A DNA stretch of 11,533 bases from Planctomycetaceae bacterium (GCA_031267635.1 JAIRYX010000032.1:1-11533), one strand, 5' to 3'; positions 1-7,389 are shown, counted from the first letter of the stretch. The notes: a model not told the origin generated them from the letters alone. Numbers and translations: made by a program.

Positions 1-120
1 TTGGTTAGAAGTTCCCTGCACTTGCCCAGTTGCCGCGCGAATGTATTTGGGTTGGGCAATTGATGCCATAGTTTTCTATTGCGTTTTCAAATATTGCCCT
101 CCAAAAACGAAATAATCAGA
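1..120 (+). repeat. R1: right end of a dispersed palindromic intergenic repeat, cut by the window edge
   Basis: This is the right-hand half of the repeat family also seen at 3129-3674, 5153-5491 and 6653-6975. It contains the family stem-loop at 27-62 (CAGTTGCC pairing with GGCAATTG, one mismatch). The shared outer tail follows, including ATAGTTTTCTATTGC near 69-83 and the end block CGAAATAATCAG at 108-119. The tail matches 6916-6972 closely and also matches the reverse complement of 3129-3185. The first bases (GTTAGAAGTTCCC) resemble 5430-5442, so R1 and R3 belong to one subvariant. The left part lies outside the window. It sits just downstream of the glycosyltransferase stop and encodes nothing recognisable. 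Confidence 0.75.
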
Positions 121-180
121 AACTAATTGCGTTGATGTCATTTTCGGAATAGAGTCAAGAACAAGTGTCAGCAGAATCAT

Positions 181-1362
181 TTATATTTTTTTACAAAGTA
201 CCTTTGCATAACAATCCACATATTTCTGCAAAACACTGTTTTCCGCAAATTCTTTTTCAGCGAATTGCTTGGTTTGTGTTTTTAGTTCACGGCGAAGAAT
301 TGGAGAATTTAATAAGAGGAGAATTTTTTCCGCCAATTGTTCCGGTTCTTTTGACGAGACCAGGCAACCGGTTTGATTGTCGTTGATAATTTCTCGCATT
401 CCGCCGACATCGGACGCGATGATCGGCAAACCGCTCGCCGCGTATTCCAGTATCGAATTGGAAAAACTTTCTGAATAACTGGGCAATACCGCCAAATCGA
501 ATGTCGGTAGTAAACGATACGGATTGTCAACGCTGCCATACCATGTAAGATGTTGCGTTATACCGAGTGCTTCCGCCAAACGCTTTAACATCGCAAAATA
601 GTCCGCATCCGGTTGTTCGCCGACGCATAAAAAATGTGTATTCGGATGTTTTTGCAAAACGGTTTTCGCCGCGTGCAAAAGCGTTTCATGTCCTTTAATG
701 GAACGAATCGTTGCAACACACCCGATAAGAAAAACATCGGCTGCAACGCCAAATTCTTTCCGCAAAATCGGATTTGCAAAACCCTCCTGCCGGCGAGTTT
801 CGGAAATCGGATTCGGGATAATAGTGAAAAGTTGGCGAGAAATTTTTTCTTTTTCATCCGCCGCGTCCGCCGCCGCTTGACTGTTAGCGATGTATTGTAT
901 TCCGCCAAACCATCGTGCCGCACGGCTCATCATACGTAATTTACAAGTCAAAGCGTAACCAATGTTGCGGCGATGACCAACAATTCCAATTTTTTTCCTC
1001 GCAAAATACGATGCACAAGCGGCAAGTAATTCGTCGTAAGGCGTAAACGCATGAATCAAATCAATGTCATTTTCACAAATGAAACGCACTAACGCTTGAA
1101 AACGTTTCGGCAAAGACGATTTTTTGTTCCCGTATTTTTGCCCCAACACCAACGGTACGACAGGAAATCTATCCGGCGGACAATTCAGCAACGAAAATAT
1201 GAGAAAATGTTTTTCAAATAACGCAGAATTAAGATTGGCTTGTAGCCATTTCAAATGTTGTTCGCTTCCGCATCGGTCGGAATCCACAACGTCCATCATA
1301 AACAACAATCGAATTGGAAAATCAACGGCGCTTGCCGAAAGAGAATTTTGATGAGAAGTCAT
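181..1362 (-). CDS. GT4-family glycosyltransferase (GT-B fold)
   Basis: Predicted 393-aa cytoplasmic glycosyltransferase that moves a sugar from a nucleotide-sugar donor to an unknown acceptor. The N-terminal domain (about 15-185) is the divergent acceptor half. The C-terminal donor domain is typical of GT4: CVATIRSIKGHE at about 215-226, with R220 and K223 in the usual phosphate-contacting place. Next comes a core strand FLCVGE near 244-249, then SESFSNSILEYAASGLPII, with the E-x7-E pair E298 and E306, followed by ASDVGGMREII. No signal peptide or membrane segment is seen. Its ATG overlaps the nrdR stop as ATGA (1359-1362), which fixes the start and suggests translational coupling. No ribosome site of its own is evident. 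Donor and acceptor cannot be read from the sequence. A role in surface polysaccharide or glycolipid synthesis is only the commonest option for the family. Confidence 0.88.
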   Translation of the reverse strand: MTSHQNSLSASAVDFPIRLLFMMDVVDSDRCGSEQHLKWLQANLNSALFEKHFLIFSLLNCPPDRFPVVPLVLGQKYGNKKSSLPKRFQALVRFICENDIDLIHAFTPYDELLAACASYFARKKIGIVGHRRNIGYALTCKLRMMSRAARWFGGIQYIANSQAAADAADEKEKISRQLFTIIPNPISETRRQEGFANPILRKEFGVAADVFLIGCVATIRSIKGHETLLHAAKTVLQKHPNTHFLCVGEQPDADYFAMLKRLAEALGITQHLTWYGSVDNPYRLLPTFDLAVLPSYSESFSNSILEYAASGLPIIASDVGGMREIINDNQTGCLVSSKEPEQLAEKILLLLNSPILRRELKTQTKQFAEKEFAENSVLQKYVDCYAKVLCKKI

Positions 1363-1817
1363 TTGTCGAGACCGAGCATCGGTTGAATTTCATTCACAAA
1401 ATCGCGTGCTTCCTGAAATTCAAGATAAACGCTCGCAAAACGAATATAAGCCACCATATCAATATTTCGCAGTTGAGACATCACAAGTTGCCCGATTTCT
1501 CGGCTGGGAACTTCGGAATCGTATCGGGCGTCAATATCGCCGACAATATTTGCAACGATGTCACTGAGTTGTCCGTCGCTAATAGGACGTTTCCAACAAG
1601 CGCGTTCAATTCCCTGACGGATTTTTTGAGGATCAAACGGAACGCGGGTTTGATCGCGTTTCACTACACGAATCGTTGTTATTTCGACTCGTTCATAAGT
1701 TGTAAAACGTTTGTTGCAATGACAACACAATCTCCGCCGCCGCACAGCCGTTCCATCATCGCCGGATCGCGTGTCTATTACTTTATCGTTATCTTTGTGA
1801 CAAAACGGACATTTCAT
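1359..1817 (-). CDS. nrdR: Transcriptional repressor NrdR
   Basis: A 152-aa NrdR, the usual family length, which represses ribonucleotide reductase genes according to the ATP/dATP bound. The N-terminal zinc ribbon has C3 and C6 (MKCPFC), then C31 and C34 in a CxxC context after the basic stretch VRRRR (25-29). KRFTTYERVE follows. The ATP-cone domain runs from about 49 to 138: VVKRD, the FDPQKIRQGIERAC stretch, KRPIS and the conserved VAYIRFASVYLEF near 121-133. Start is the ATG in the context MKCPFC, the standard beginning of the family. The bases before it give only a weak ribosome site. The stop overlaps the start of the downstream glycosyltransferase. No ribonucleotide reductase gene is in the window, so its targets are elsewhere. 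Confidence 0.96.
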   Translation of the reverse strand: MKCPFCHKDNDKVIDTRSGDDGTAVRRRRLCCHCNKRFTTYERVEITTIRVVKRDQTRVPFDPQKIRQGIERACWKRPISDGQLSDIVANIVGDIDARYDSEVPSREIGQLVMSQLRNIDMVAYIRFASVYLEFQEARDFVNEIQPMLGLDK

Positions 1818-1873
1818 CGGGAATCATAAATATTTTTACGCTCTACAAAAACCACGAAATATTTTTAACCGCT

Positions 1874-1913
1874 AGAATACGCTTCAAATTTCATAAAGAA
1901 TTTTTCGTATTCT
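1874..1913. repeat. Short inverted repeat between the HEAT/TPR gene and nrdR
   Basis: AGAATACG at 1874-1881 pairs perfectly with CGTATTCT at 1906-1913 across a 24-nt AT-rich loop. The loop can add a short inner AAATT/AATTT pairing. It lies 86 nt past the HEAT/TPR stop and 57 nt before nrdR. It could end transcription of the first gene or be an operator, but there is no clean T-run after it on the minus strand and no GC-rich stem. Function not assigned. Confidence 0.3.
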
Positions 1914-1998
1914 GTTACCTACAACGCTCTTATTTTTCGTGAGTTTTACGGTTTTTATGAATTTAAGTAGAGGTTTTGGTTTACTGTTTGAGTTATTC

Positions 1999-2661
1999 TT
2001 ATTTTTCTTTCATCTGGCGAACGAGATTGGAAAGGTTCTGACGCACCGATTCTAAGTTGGGATTGATGTCAAGAGCGAGTTCCAAATATTCAATCGCCCG
2101 CGTAATATCTCCCAAAAACAAATAGGCATGTCCGATTCCTAAAGCTGCCGCGTAATGATACGGATTCAAATTTAACGCTTTACAGCCATCTTCGATAGCA
2201 AACTGATATTGTTTGAGAGCAAAATGAGCAATTGCCCGTTGATTCCATGCTTCCGCGAATTGCGGGGCATGTTCGATTAACTCGGTTGTCTTACTCACGG
2301 CTTCTTCATATTGTTTCGCGGAAATCAAACGCATAGCGGCACGCAACATCTGACGATTCGCATCGCTTCCCGCCCGCGTCCAAAGTGCGCGGATTCCGTT
2401 TTCGGCAAGCATTCGCACGGTACGATCTTTGTCGCGTAGCAGTCGATAAAAGACAACTTCCTCGCTTTGGTCGGCGAGAAAGCCGATAGCCAACGCCGCG
2501 CTTTGCCGCACTTCGTCGCGTTCGGAAAACGTAAGACGTTCAAGCGTTCCGATGGTATAAAACCGCGCGACATTACTGATAAAAGCTGCTGTATCGCTAT
2601 TTTCTAGATATTTTATGTAAAACAAAACCAAATGCGGCACGGTATTATGGTCGTCACTCAC
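1999..2661 (-). CDS. HEAT-like plus tetratricopeptide repeat protein
   Basis: A 220-aa protein from GTG at 2661. Residues about 35-97 form HEAT-like helical pairs (ERLTFSERDEVRQSAALAIGFL and a second RDKDRTVRMLAENGIRAL unit). Residues about 106-202 are three consecutive TPR units with typical small/large spacing: KQYEEAVSKTTELIEHAP, then FAEAWNQRAIAHFALKQYQ, then AALGIGHAYLFLGDITRAI, each closing near a proline (HAP, LNP, INP). Both folds bind proteins, so a scaffold or assembly role is likely, but no partner is indicated. The frame stays open to a GTG at 2742. I prefer 2661 because GGGAGA stands seven bases upstream of it and nothing comparable precedes 2742. A good promoter lies further upstream. 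No signal peptide is seen. Transcribed alone, or with nrdR about 180 bases downstream. Confidence 0.8.
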   Translation of the reverse strand: MSDDHNTVPHLVLFYIKYLENSDTAAFISNVARFYTIGTLERLTFSERDEVRQSAALAIGFLADQSEEVVFYRLLRDKDRTVRMLAENGIRALWTRAGSDANRQMLRAAMRLISAKQYEEAVSKTTELIEHAPQFAEAWNQRAIAHFALKQYQFAIEDGCKALNLNPYHYAAALGIGHAYLFLGDITRAIEYLELALDINPNLESVRQNLSNLVRQMKEK

Positions 2662-2668
2662 TTGATGA

Positions 2669-2674
2669 TCTCCC
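2669..2674 (-). promoter_or_regulatory. Ribosome binding site deciding the HEAT/TPR start
   Basis: GGGAGA on the minus strand, seven bases before the GTG at 2661. It is the only good Shine-Dalgarno match near the 5' end of this reading frame and favours the 220-aa form over the 247-aa one starting at 2742. Confidence 0.6.
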
Positions 2675-2778
2675 GAAAAAAAGGGGATTCGATACAATCC
2701 GTTATTTTTGAAATCATTACAAAATTTTTGAAAAAATATCACTCGTTTTGTACAAACTGCGAATGTCTATTACCTTTA

Positions 2779-2808
2779 ATTATAACCACGTTTGATTGTA
2801 AATGACAA
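2779..2808 (-). promoter_or_regulatory. Sigma-70-type promoter for the HEAT/TPR gene
   Basis: On the minus strand, TTGTCA (2808-2803, five of six to TTGACA) is followed after 18 bases by a perfect TATAAT (2784-2779). Transcription would start near 2770, giving a leader of about 110 bases before the GTG at 2661. It is the best promoter match I found in the window. Planctomycete promoter consensus is less well known than that of E. coli, so this is an inference from sequence match. Confidence 0.55.
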
Positions 2809-3128
2809 CTTTTTTGCATGTTTTTTGAAGAAAGATGCTAAAACGCAACTTTACTTTTTTTGCAAAGTACCCAAATCGCCGATTCGTGATATTTTAGTGA
2901 ATGGAAGCAACTTTGATACCAAATCCTATAATTCTTTAAGAGAGTCTCTAAAAACGCAGGTTCCTAGTTGTAAAAAGGAGAGTTTGCGATGGAAACAAGA
3001 ATGCTTGTGTCAATTGCAGTGTGAAAATGGCTTCTTATAGCACAACACTTTGCGATATACTCCCAAATTGCTTTATTGAAAATAAAAAACTTCGCTTATT
3101 TTATATTTTGGGGACGGAATAAATGTTG
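2809..3128. other. AT-rich gap with no recognised gene
   Basis: About 320 bases between the promoter region of the HEAT/TPR gene and repeat R2. The open frame at 2792-3040 has no family resemblance, no ribosome site at its start and a Cys/Lys-rich composition typical of chance translation. AAAGGAGA at about 2976-2983 followed by ATG at 2990 looks like a translation start, but that frame stops after 11 codons (METRMLVSIAV). It might be the remains of a lost gene. Confidence 0.4.
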
Positions 3129-3674
3129 CTGATTATTTCGTTTTTTGGGGACAATATTTGAACATGCAATAGAAAACTATGGCGTCCGTTGCTCAAGGGA
3201 AATAAATCCACACTGGGCAACTGCATCGTTACTCAAACGGCTTTACCATCCCAGCCCTATGTATACTTATACTCCTTGCACTTGAGTTTTCGGTTTTATG
3301 AATGGAGATCAAACCGGATTTTACGGTATAACGACACCAGTGAAAACCGAAATTTCAAGTGCAAGAAGTATATCAAGTTTTCCTTAGTAGCCAACAAAGC
3401 CCCCAACGCGCCCTTATGCCCTTATTTTTCAGAAGATGGGTTGTTACCAAAATTAAACGAAGAATAAGGGAATAGGAAATTAGGAGATAAGGACGCATAT
3501 TGGTGCAATTTGGGCTACTAAGGAGATTTTATAAACAAGGGCGGCAATCGTAATATTTTTTGGCAAAATTGACGGGAGTTACCCAGTTGCCGTGCCGGAT
3601 TTATTTGAGGTGGACAACTGAAATAGTTACCGTATTTTATAAATCAATCCCTTCCCAAAATGTGAAATAAGCAG
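3129..3674. repeat. R2: full-length palindromic intergenic repeat with a nested insertion
   Basis: The left arm (about 3129-3260) and right arm (about 3534-3674) are imperfect reverse complements. They run from the end block CTGATTATTTCG on the left to GTGAAATAAGCAG on the right. Each arm holds the family stem-loop: 3186-3223 (inverted) and 3584-3620. Between the arms lie a nested hairpin (3268-3372) and an inner inverted pair, CCTTAGTAGCC at 3382-3392 with GGGCTACTAAGG at 3512-3523. The central part resembles the cores of R3 and R4, for example GGTTGTTACCAAAA at 3439-3452 and GCATATTGGTGCAATTTGGG at about 3495-3514. No reading frame with a recognisable product crosses it. It ends about 185 bases before the enolase start. 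Confidence 0.75.
3268..3372. repeat. Nested 30-bp hairpin inside R2
   Basis: Bases 3268-3297 and 3343-3372 are inverted copies of each other, matching at 27 of 30 positions; the shared core includes CTTGCACTTGA. The 45-base loop between them has no feature. R3 and R4 lack this segment at the matching place, so it looks like a separate small palindromic element inserted into R2. Confidence 0.65.
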
Positions 3675-3846
3675 GAAAGTCTATCGTGTTTTTCATGTGT
3701 GAATCTTTGATACACGTCAGTTTAAAGACCTTCCCCTTGCCAAAAACGAAATTTATGAGAAAATAAAAAATGATTTTAAAAATCAAGACATTAGCGTTGC
3801 TTATCTGTGGCGATGCGATCACTGTTCGTAGCACAATTCACAATAA

Positions 3847-3852
3847 AAAGGA
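3847..3852 (+). promoter_or_regulatory. Ribosome binding site deciding the enolase start
   Basis: AAAGGA seven bases before the ATG at 3860. It supports that ATG over an in-frame ATG at 3770, which would add 30 residues with no place in the enolase fold. I see no convincing -35/-10 pair between R2 and this site. Confidence 0.7.
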
Positions 3853-3859
3853 AATCATA

Positions 3860-5143
3860 ATGGGAAGTACAATTGTTGATGTTAAAGGTCGTCAGATTCT
3901 TGACAGTCGCGGAAATCCGACGGTTGAGGTGGATGTTCGTTTGTCAAGCGAAGCATTTGGGCGTGCCGCCGTTCCGAGCGGAGCAAGTACCGGAGTTCAT
4001 GAGGCGTTGGAGCTTCGTGACGGCGATAAATCAAAATATCTCGGCAAAGGCGTTTTGAAAGCTGTTGCTAATATAAATGATCAAATTGCCGACGAAATTT
4101 GCGGAATGGACGCATTCGACCAAACCGCCGTTGACGCGCGAATGAACGAAATTGACGGAACGGAGAATAAAGGCAAACTTGGTGCAAACGCGATTCTCGG
4201 CGTTTCGTTGGCTGTTGCCCGCGCCGCCGCTGATTGTGTCAATCTCCCTCTGTACAAATATCTGGGCGGTATCGCCGCCAGAACGCTGCCCGCCCCGATG
4301 ATGAATATCATCAACGGCGGTATGCATGCCGACAATAAGGTTGATGTGCAAGAATTTATGATTATGCCGCTCGGTTTCAATACGTTTACCGACGCAATCC
4401 GTTGCGGTTGCGAGATTTTCCATAATCTCAAGAACGTTTTAAAGAAAAAAGGATTCTCAACAAATGTCGGCGACGAAGGCGGTTTCGCTCCTGACTTGCA
4501 AAGCAATGAAGATGCGCTCAAGGCAATTGAAGAAGCGGTTGCTCTTGCTGGTTACAAATTCGGCGAACAGGTTTACATTGCAATGGACGCCGCCAGTACC
4601 GAGTTTTACAATGCGGACAAAAAACGCTATACCATTGACGGCAAAGAAATTACATCGGCGGAAATGGTCGATTTGCTTGCAAGTTGGGTTGCGAAATATC
4701 CGATTGTGTCTATTGAAGACGGTTGCGCGGAAGACGACTGGGATGGCTGGCGGCTTTTGACCGATAAACTTGGAAAAACGGTTCAACTGGTCGGCGACGA
4801 CCTTTTTGTGACAAACACAAAACGTCTGCAAAAAGGGATCAACGAAAAAATCGCGAACAGTATTCTTATCAAAGTGAATCAAATTGGTTCGCTAACCGAA
4901 ACGATTGAAGCGATTCAACTTGCGGCACGCAATGGTTACACTTCGATTTCGAGTCACCGTAGCGGCGAAACAGAAGATTCGACAATTGCCGATCTTGCCG
5001 TCGCTCTCAATACCGGACAAATCAAAACCGGTTCCGCCAGCCGCTCCGACCGTATGGCGAAATACAATCAACTGCTTCGCATTGAAGAGCAACTTGGCGA
5101 CGGCGCAATTTACGGTGGTCCGTTACATCCGTACAAGAGATAA
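3860..5143 (+). CDS. eno: Enolase (phosphopyruvate hydratase)
   Basis: A 427-aa enolase, the normal length, converting 2-phosphoglycerate to phosphoenolpyruvate in glycolysis. The N-terminal capping domain has SRGNPTVEVDV (16-26) and the mobile loop PSGASTGVHEALELRD (39-54). In the barrel, VGDEGGFAPD supplies the catalytic acid E206 and ILIKVNQIGS the catalytic base K338. The Mg ligands are D243 (AMDAASTEF), E286 (SIEDG) and D313 (VGDDLFVT). INGGMHADN with H156, SSHRSGETED (364-373) and IKTGSASRSDR (388-398, K389) complete the active site. All essential residues are present. The start rests on AAAGGA seven bases upstream and on alignment with family N-termini. It is the only complete plus-strand gene here and is transcribed alone, with R2 upstream and R3 beginning ten bases after its stop. 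Confidence 0.98.
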   Translation: MGSTIVDVKGRQILDSRGNPTVEVDVRLSSEAFGRAAVPSGASTGVHEALELRDGDKSKYLGKGVLKAVANINDQIADEICGMDAFDQTAVDARMNEIDGTENKGKLGANAILGVSLAVARAAADCVNLPLYKYLGGIAARTLPAPMMNIINGGMHADNKVDVQEFMIMPLGFNTFTDAIRCGCEIFHNLKNVLKKKGFSTNVGDEGGFAPDLQSNEDALKAIEEAVALAGYKFGEQVYIAMDAASTEFYNADKKRYTIDGKEITSAEMVDLLASWVAKYPIVSIEDGCAEDDWDGWRLLTDKLGKTVQLVGDDLFVTNTKRLQKGINEKIANSILIKVNQIGSLTETIEAIQLAARNGYTSISSHRSGETEDSTIADLAVALNTGQIKTGSASRSDRMAKYNQLLRIEEQLGDGAIYGGPLHPYKR

Positions 5144-5152
5144 GCTGTAATT

Positions 5153-5491
5153 ATATCAAGTTTCCCTTAGTAGCCAACAAAGCCCCCCAAAACTCGCCCT
5201 TATGTTCTTATTTTTTAGATCATGGATTTTTATCAAAAAAATTAAACGAAGAATAGGAAATTAAGGGCGCATCGTTGGAGGGCAATGGGAGCTACTAAGG
5301 GAATTTTATAAACAAGGGCTGAAATAGTGGTGTTTTTCGGTAAAATTGACTGTAGGGCATTTCCCAAAACCTCCTCCAAATATTCGTAAGTCCTTATTTT
5401 TCAACGGTAAAACTTGTTGAAAATGAGGTTGTTAGAAACTCCCCGTAGTTGCCCAGTTGCCGCGCGGATGTATTTGGGTTGGGCAACTGAA
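5153..5491. repeat. R3: palindromic repeat copy lacking its left arm, just downstream of enolase
   Basis: It starts at TATATCAAGTTT (5153), the same block as 3370-3381 in R2. It holds the inner inverted pair TTCCCTTAGTAGC (5162-5174) and GCTACTAAGGGAA (5291-5303), the shared core (TTAAACGAAGAATAGG at about 5242-5257) and the right-arm family stem-loop at 5454-5489. Relative to R2 and R4 there is an extra segment of roughly 80-90 bases at about 5352-5435. It includes a hairpin, TTTTCAAC (5398-5405) with GTTGAAAA (5416-5423). The left arm and the outer right tail are missing. Lying right after the enolase stop, its hairpin could end enolase transcription. From 5492 to 5605 I see only AT-rich sequence. 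Confidence 0.72.
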
Positions 5492-5605
5492 TAGCTACTA
5501 AGTGTTTATTTAGTCACGAATAAATCTTTACCAATAAAAATTTTATTCAACTTCTTCCATAACCATTTACAAAATAAAATTCGTTAAAAGACTATCGGAG
5601 AATTT

Positions 5606-6577
5606 TTATAAATTTTCACACCGCACCGGATGTTTTTCGAGAAAATATTGAAGTTCATCGCGATTGAAAACACTTTGCGTCGCGCTGATATGCCGGACGC
5701 AACTTGCTCCGAGGGCATTTCCCCAAACAACGCATTCCCGCGGCATCAGCTTTTCGTGCATCGCTGCGATATATCCGCTGTTGAATGCATCGCCCGCACC
5801 GGTTCCTCCAAGATAAGTTGTCGGAAAAACATTGACATGAAATTTTTCTTGCTGTGAAAAATAATAAGTTCCTTTTTCGCCGCACGTAATGATTGCCGCT
5901 TGAGTTCCTGCGTCAAGGAAAAACTTTGCTTGGTCAATCGGGTTCGTCAACCCGGTGATTTTTTCCGCTTCGTGATCGTTGGGAAGAAATATGTCGGTGT
6001 ACGGCAACAACGGCATAATCGCGTCGCGGTACGATCGGTCGCCGTAAAGAACAACGTCCAGTAACACATGACATCCGCGCTGGCGGGCAAGTTTGAGGAC
6101 GTCGATTGTTTCCGGCAATTCAAGTTTCGGCATCATCAAAAAACCGCCGATGTAAATAATCGTTTCCGGTGTGAGCCATTCTTCCGGCAAATCGTTAAGA
6201 TGATATTCCGCATTGGCTCCATTTGTACTGATGAAACGGCGATCTTCGCCATGCACATTGATAATCATACTTGTTCCGGGACCCATATTAGGGACTCTTC
6301 GCAAGCGGGAAATGTCTACGCCCGGCACGCTCGCCAGGGTTTGAGCGATGTAATTGCTAAACGGATCATCGCCGATGCAACCGGAAAGTCCGACCGACAA
6401 ATTGAATCTTGAAAGATTGATGGCAACATTGGACGCACATCCGCCCAAACTCAATTCCACCCGTTCCGTTGGTACTAATTCGCCCGGCGTCGGCAAATGC
6501 GAAATCGGTTGACAGACAACATCGGCGAACAAAATCCCCAAGCAAAGACAATCATGCTTTTTGATCGTGTGTGTCAT
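5606..6577 (-). CDS. PfkB-family carbohydrate kinase (ribokinase-like)
   Basis: A 323-aa cytoplasmic sugar or nucleoside kinase of the ribokinase/PfkB superfamily, using ATP to phosphorylate a hydroxymethyl group. The N-terminal half has the substrate-side motif LGGCASNVAINLSRF (44-58, PfkB signature 1 region), CIGDDPFSNYI, a GTSMIIN strand and a DVVLYGD turn. LPNDHEAEKITG (198-209) is the usual NxxE magnesium-site region, and TCGEKGTYYF is the strand before the ATP site. The second signature, GGTGAGDAFNSGYIAAM (257-273), forms the anion hole, with D263 the catalytic base. Length and motif order are complete. Substrate cannot be assigned: ribokinase, fructokinase, KDG kinase and adenosine kinase types share these motifs. 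The ATG at 6577 has no strong ribosome site. It stands alone between R3 and R4. Confidence 0.88.
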   Translation of the reverse strand: MTHTIKKHDCLCLGILFADVVCQPISHLPTPGELVPTERVELSLGGCASNVAINLSRFNLSVGLSGCIGDDPFSNYIAQTLASVPGVDISRLRRVPNMGPGTSMIINVHGEDRRFISTNGANAEYHLNDLPEEWLTPETIIYIGGFLMMPKLELPETIDVLKLARQRGCHVLLDVVLYGDRSYRDAIMPLLPYTDIFLPNDHEAEKITGLTNPIDQAKFFLDAGTQAAIITCGEKGTYYFSQQEKFHVNVFPTTYLGGTGAGDAFNSGYIAAMHEKLMPRECVVWGNALGASCVRHISATQSVFNRDELQYFLEKHPVRCENL

Positions 6578-6652
6578 TATAGATGTTCTTTAATTTTTAT
6601 CAAAAGGTTTCTTTTGCAACTATCATCGCATAAAACATGTTTTTTAACTGTT

Positions 6653-6975
6653 CAGTCGCTCAAACCAAATAAATCCGCATGGCAACTGGGTAGTTACAGT
6701 CAATTTTACCAGAAAATGTTACTATTACAGCCCTTATGTTTTAGATCATGGATTGTTACCAAAAAAAGAATGAAAAATAAGGGAATAAGGGCGAATATTG
6801 GTGCGATTTGGGCTAATAAGGGAATTTTATAAATAAGGGCTGCAATAGTTATATTTTCCGGTGAAACAGTAACTATTCAGCTGCCCAGTGCGGCTTTATT
6901 TGGCTTGGGCAACTGACGCCATAGGTTTCTATTACGGGTTCAAATATTGTTCCCAACAAACGAAATAATCAGAAA
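6653..6975. repeat. R4: palindromic intergenic repeat with clear inverted arms
   Basis: The arms 6653-6737 and 6831-6915 are imperfect reverse complements of about 85 bases each. They share CCAAATAAA, CCGCA, TAGTTAC and CAGCCCTTAT-type blocks. The roughly 90-base centre holds GATCATGGATTGTTACC (about 6743-6759) and AATAAGGGAATAAGGGCG (6776-6793), also found in R2 and R3. The family stem-loop appears inverted at 6653-6688 and direct at 6878-6915 (CAGCTGCCCA with TGGGCAACTG, nine of ten paired). The outer tail 6916-6975 matches R1 and ends in CGAAATAATCAG (6961-6972). The matching left outer tail is lost or too diverged to see. The tail touches the IS630 remnant directly. Confidence 0.8.
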
Positions 6976-6980
6976 AAGCC

Positions 6981-7291
6981 ACATATCCAATTGTGGGAGA
7001 TGCTCTCGACGACGCCTTGTTTCACGATCGCTTCCGCCCAAAGCCGGTCCGACCAATGTGTGCGGATAGCCGTATTTTTCCGGCGGCTTGCATGCCTTTG
7101 CGACGCGATTGATTTCGCCCTCGAAATCGCGAACGATCTGACAATTATTCAGTCCTTCCGACACCGCAAGCACGATCCGGGCACGGTCGTGGAGGCATAT
7201 GTCCCAATGTCCGTGACCGAACTATTTTTTCCAAAATCCCACGGTCTTCCCCAGACCACTCAATGATCGCCGCTTGCTTCCTTGCCATCAT
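6981..7291 (-). pseudogene. Decayed IS630-family transposase, N-terminal remnant
   Basis: Reading the minus strand, a ribosome site (GAGGT) precedes ATGATG at 7291, followed by ARKQAAIIEWSGEDRGILEK and IVRSRT. The frame then shifts near 7190 to RARIVLAVSEGLNNCQIVRD, the helix-turn-helix opening typical of IS630-group transposases. About 45 residues (recognition helix and linker) are missing before VAKACKPPEKYGYPHT. A second shift near 7055 leads to WSDRLWAEAIVKQGVVESIS, where the remnant ends against R4. The DDE catalytic domain is absent. At least two frameshifts, one internal deletion and loss of the 3' part make it non-functional. It is visibly richer in G and C than the gaps around it, which fits acquired DNA. 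Family assignment rests on remembered IS630 N-terminal patterns. Confidence 0.72.
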
Positions 7292-7389
7292 TGACCTCAC
7301 TTGCTGAAAAAATGCCCCAAAACATGACGTAGTTTAATCGTTTTTCTCCTTTTAATGAAAGGGTAATTGCGTGACTTTGTACTACCCAT

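Noticed and set aside
3189..3467. Open frame of 92 codons inside repeat R2
   Set aside because: It runs through the family stem-loop, the nested hairpin and the repeat core. It is a chance frame in a structured repeat and R4 does not preserve it.
3770..3859. In-frame 30-residue extension of enolase from an upstream ATG
   Set aside because: It has no ribosome site and no match to enolase N-termini, whereas AAAGGA stands seven bases before the ATG at 3860, where the family sequence begins.
4031..5092. Several long antisense frames across enolase
   Set aside because: They mirror the codon bias of the enolase gene, lack ribosome sites and resemble no protein family.
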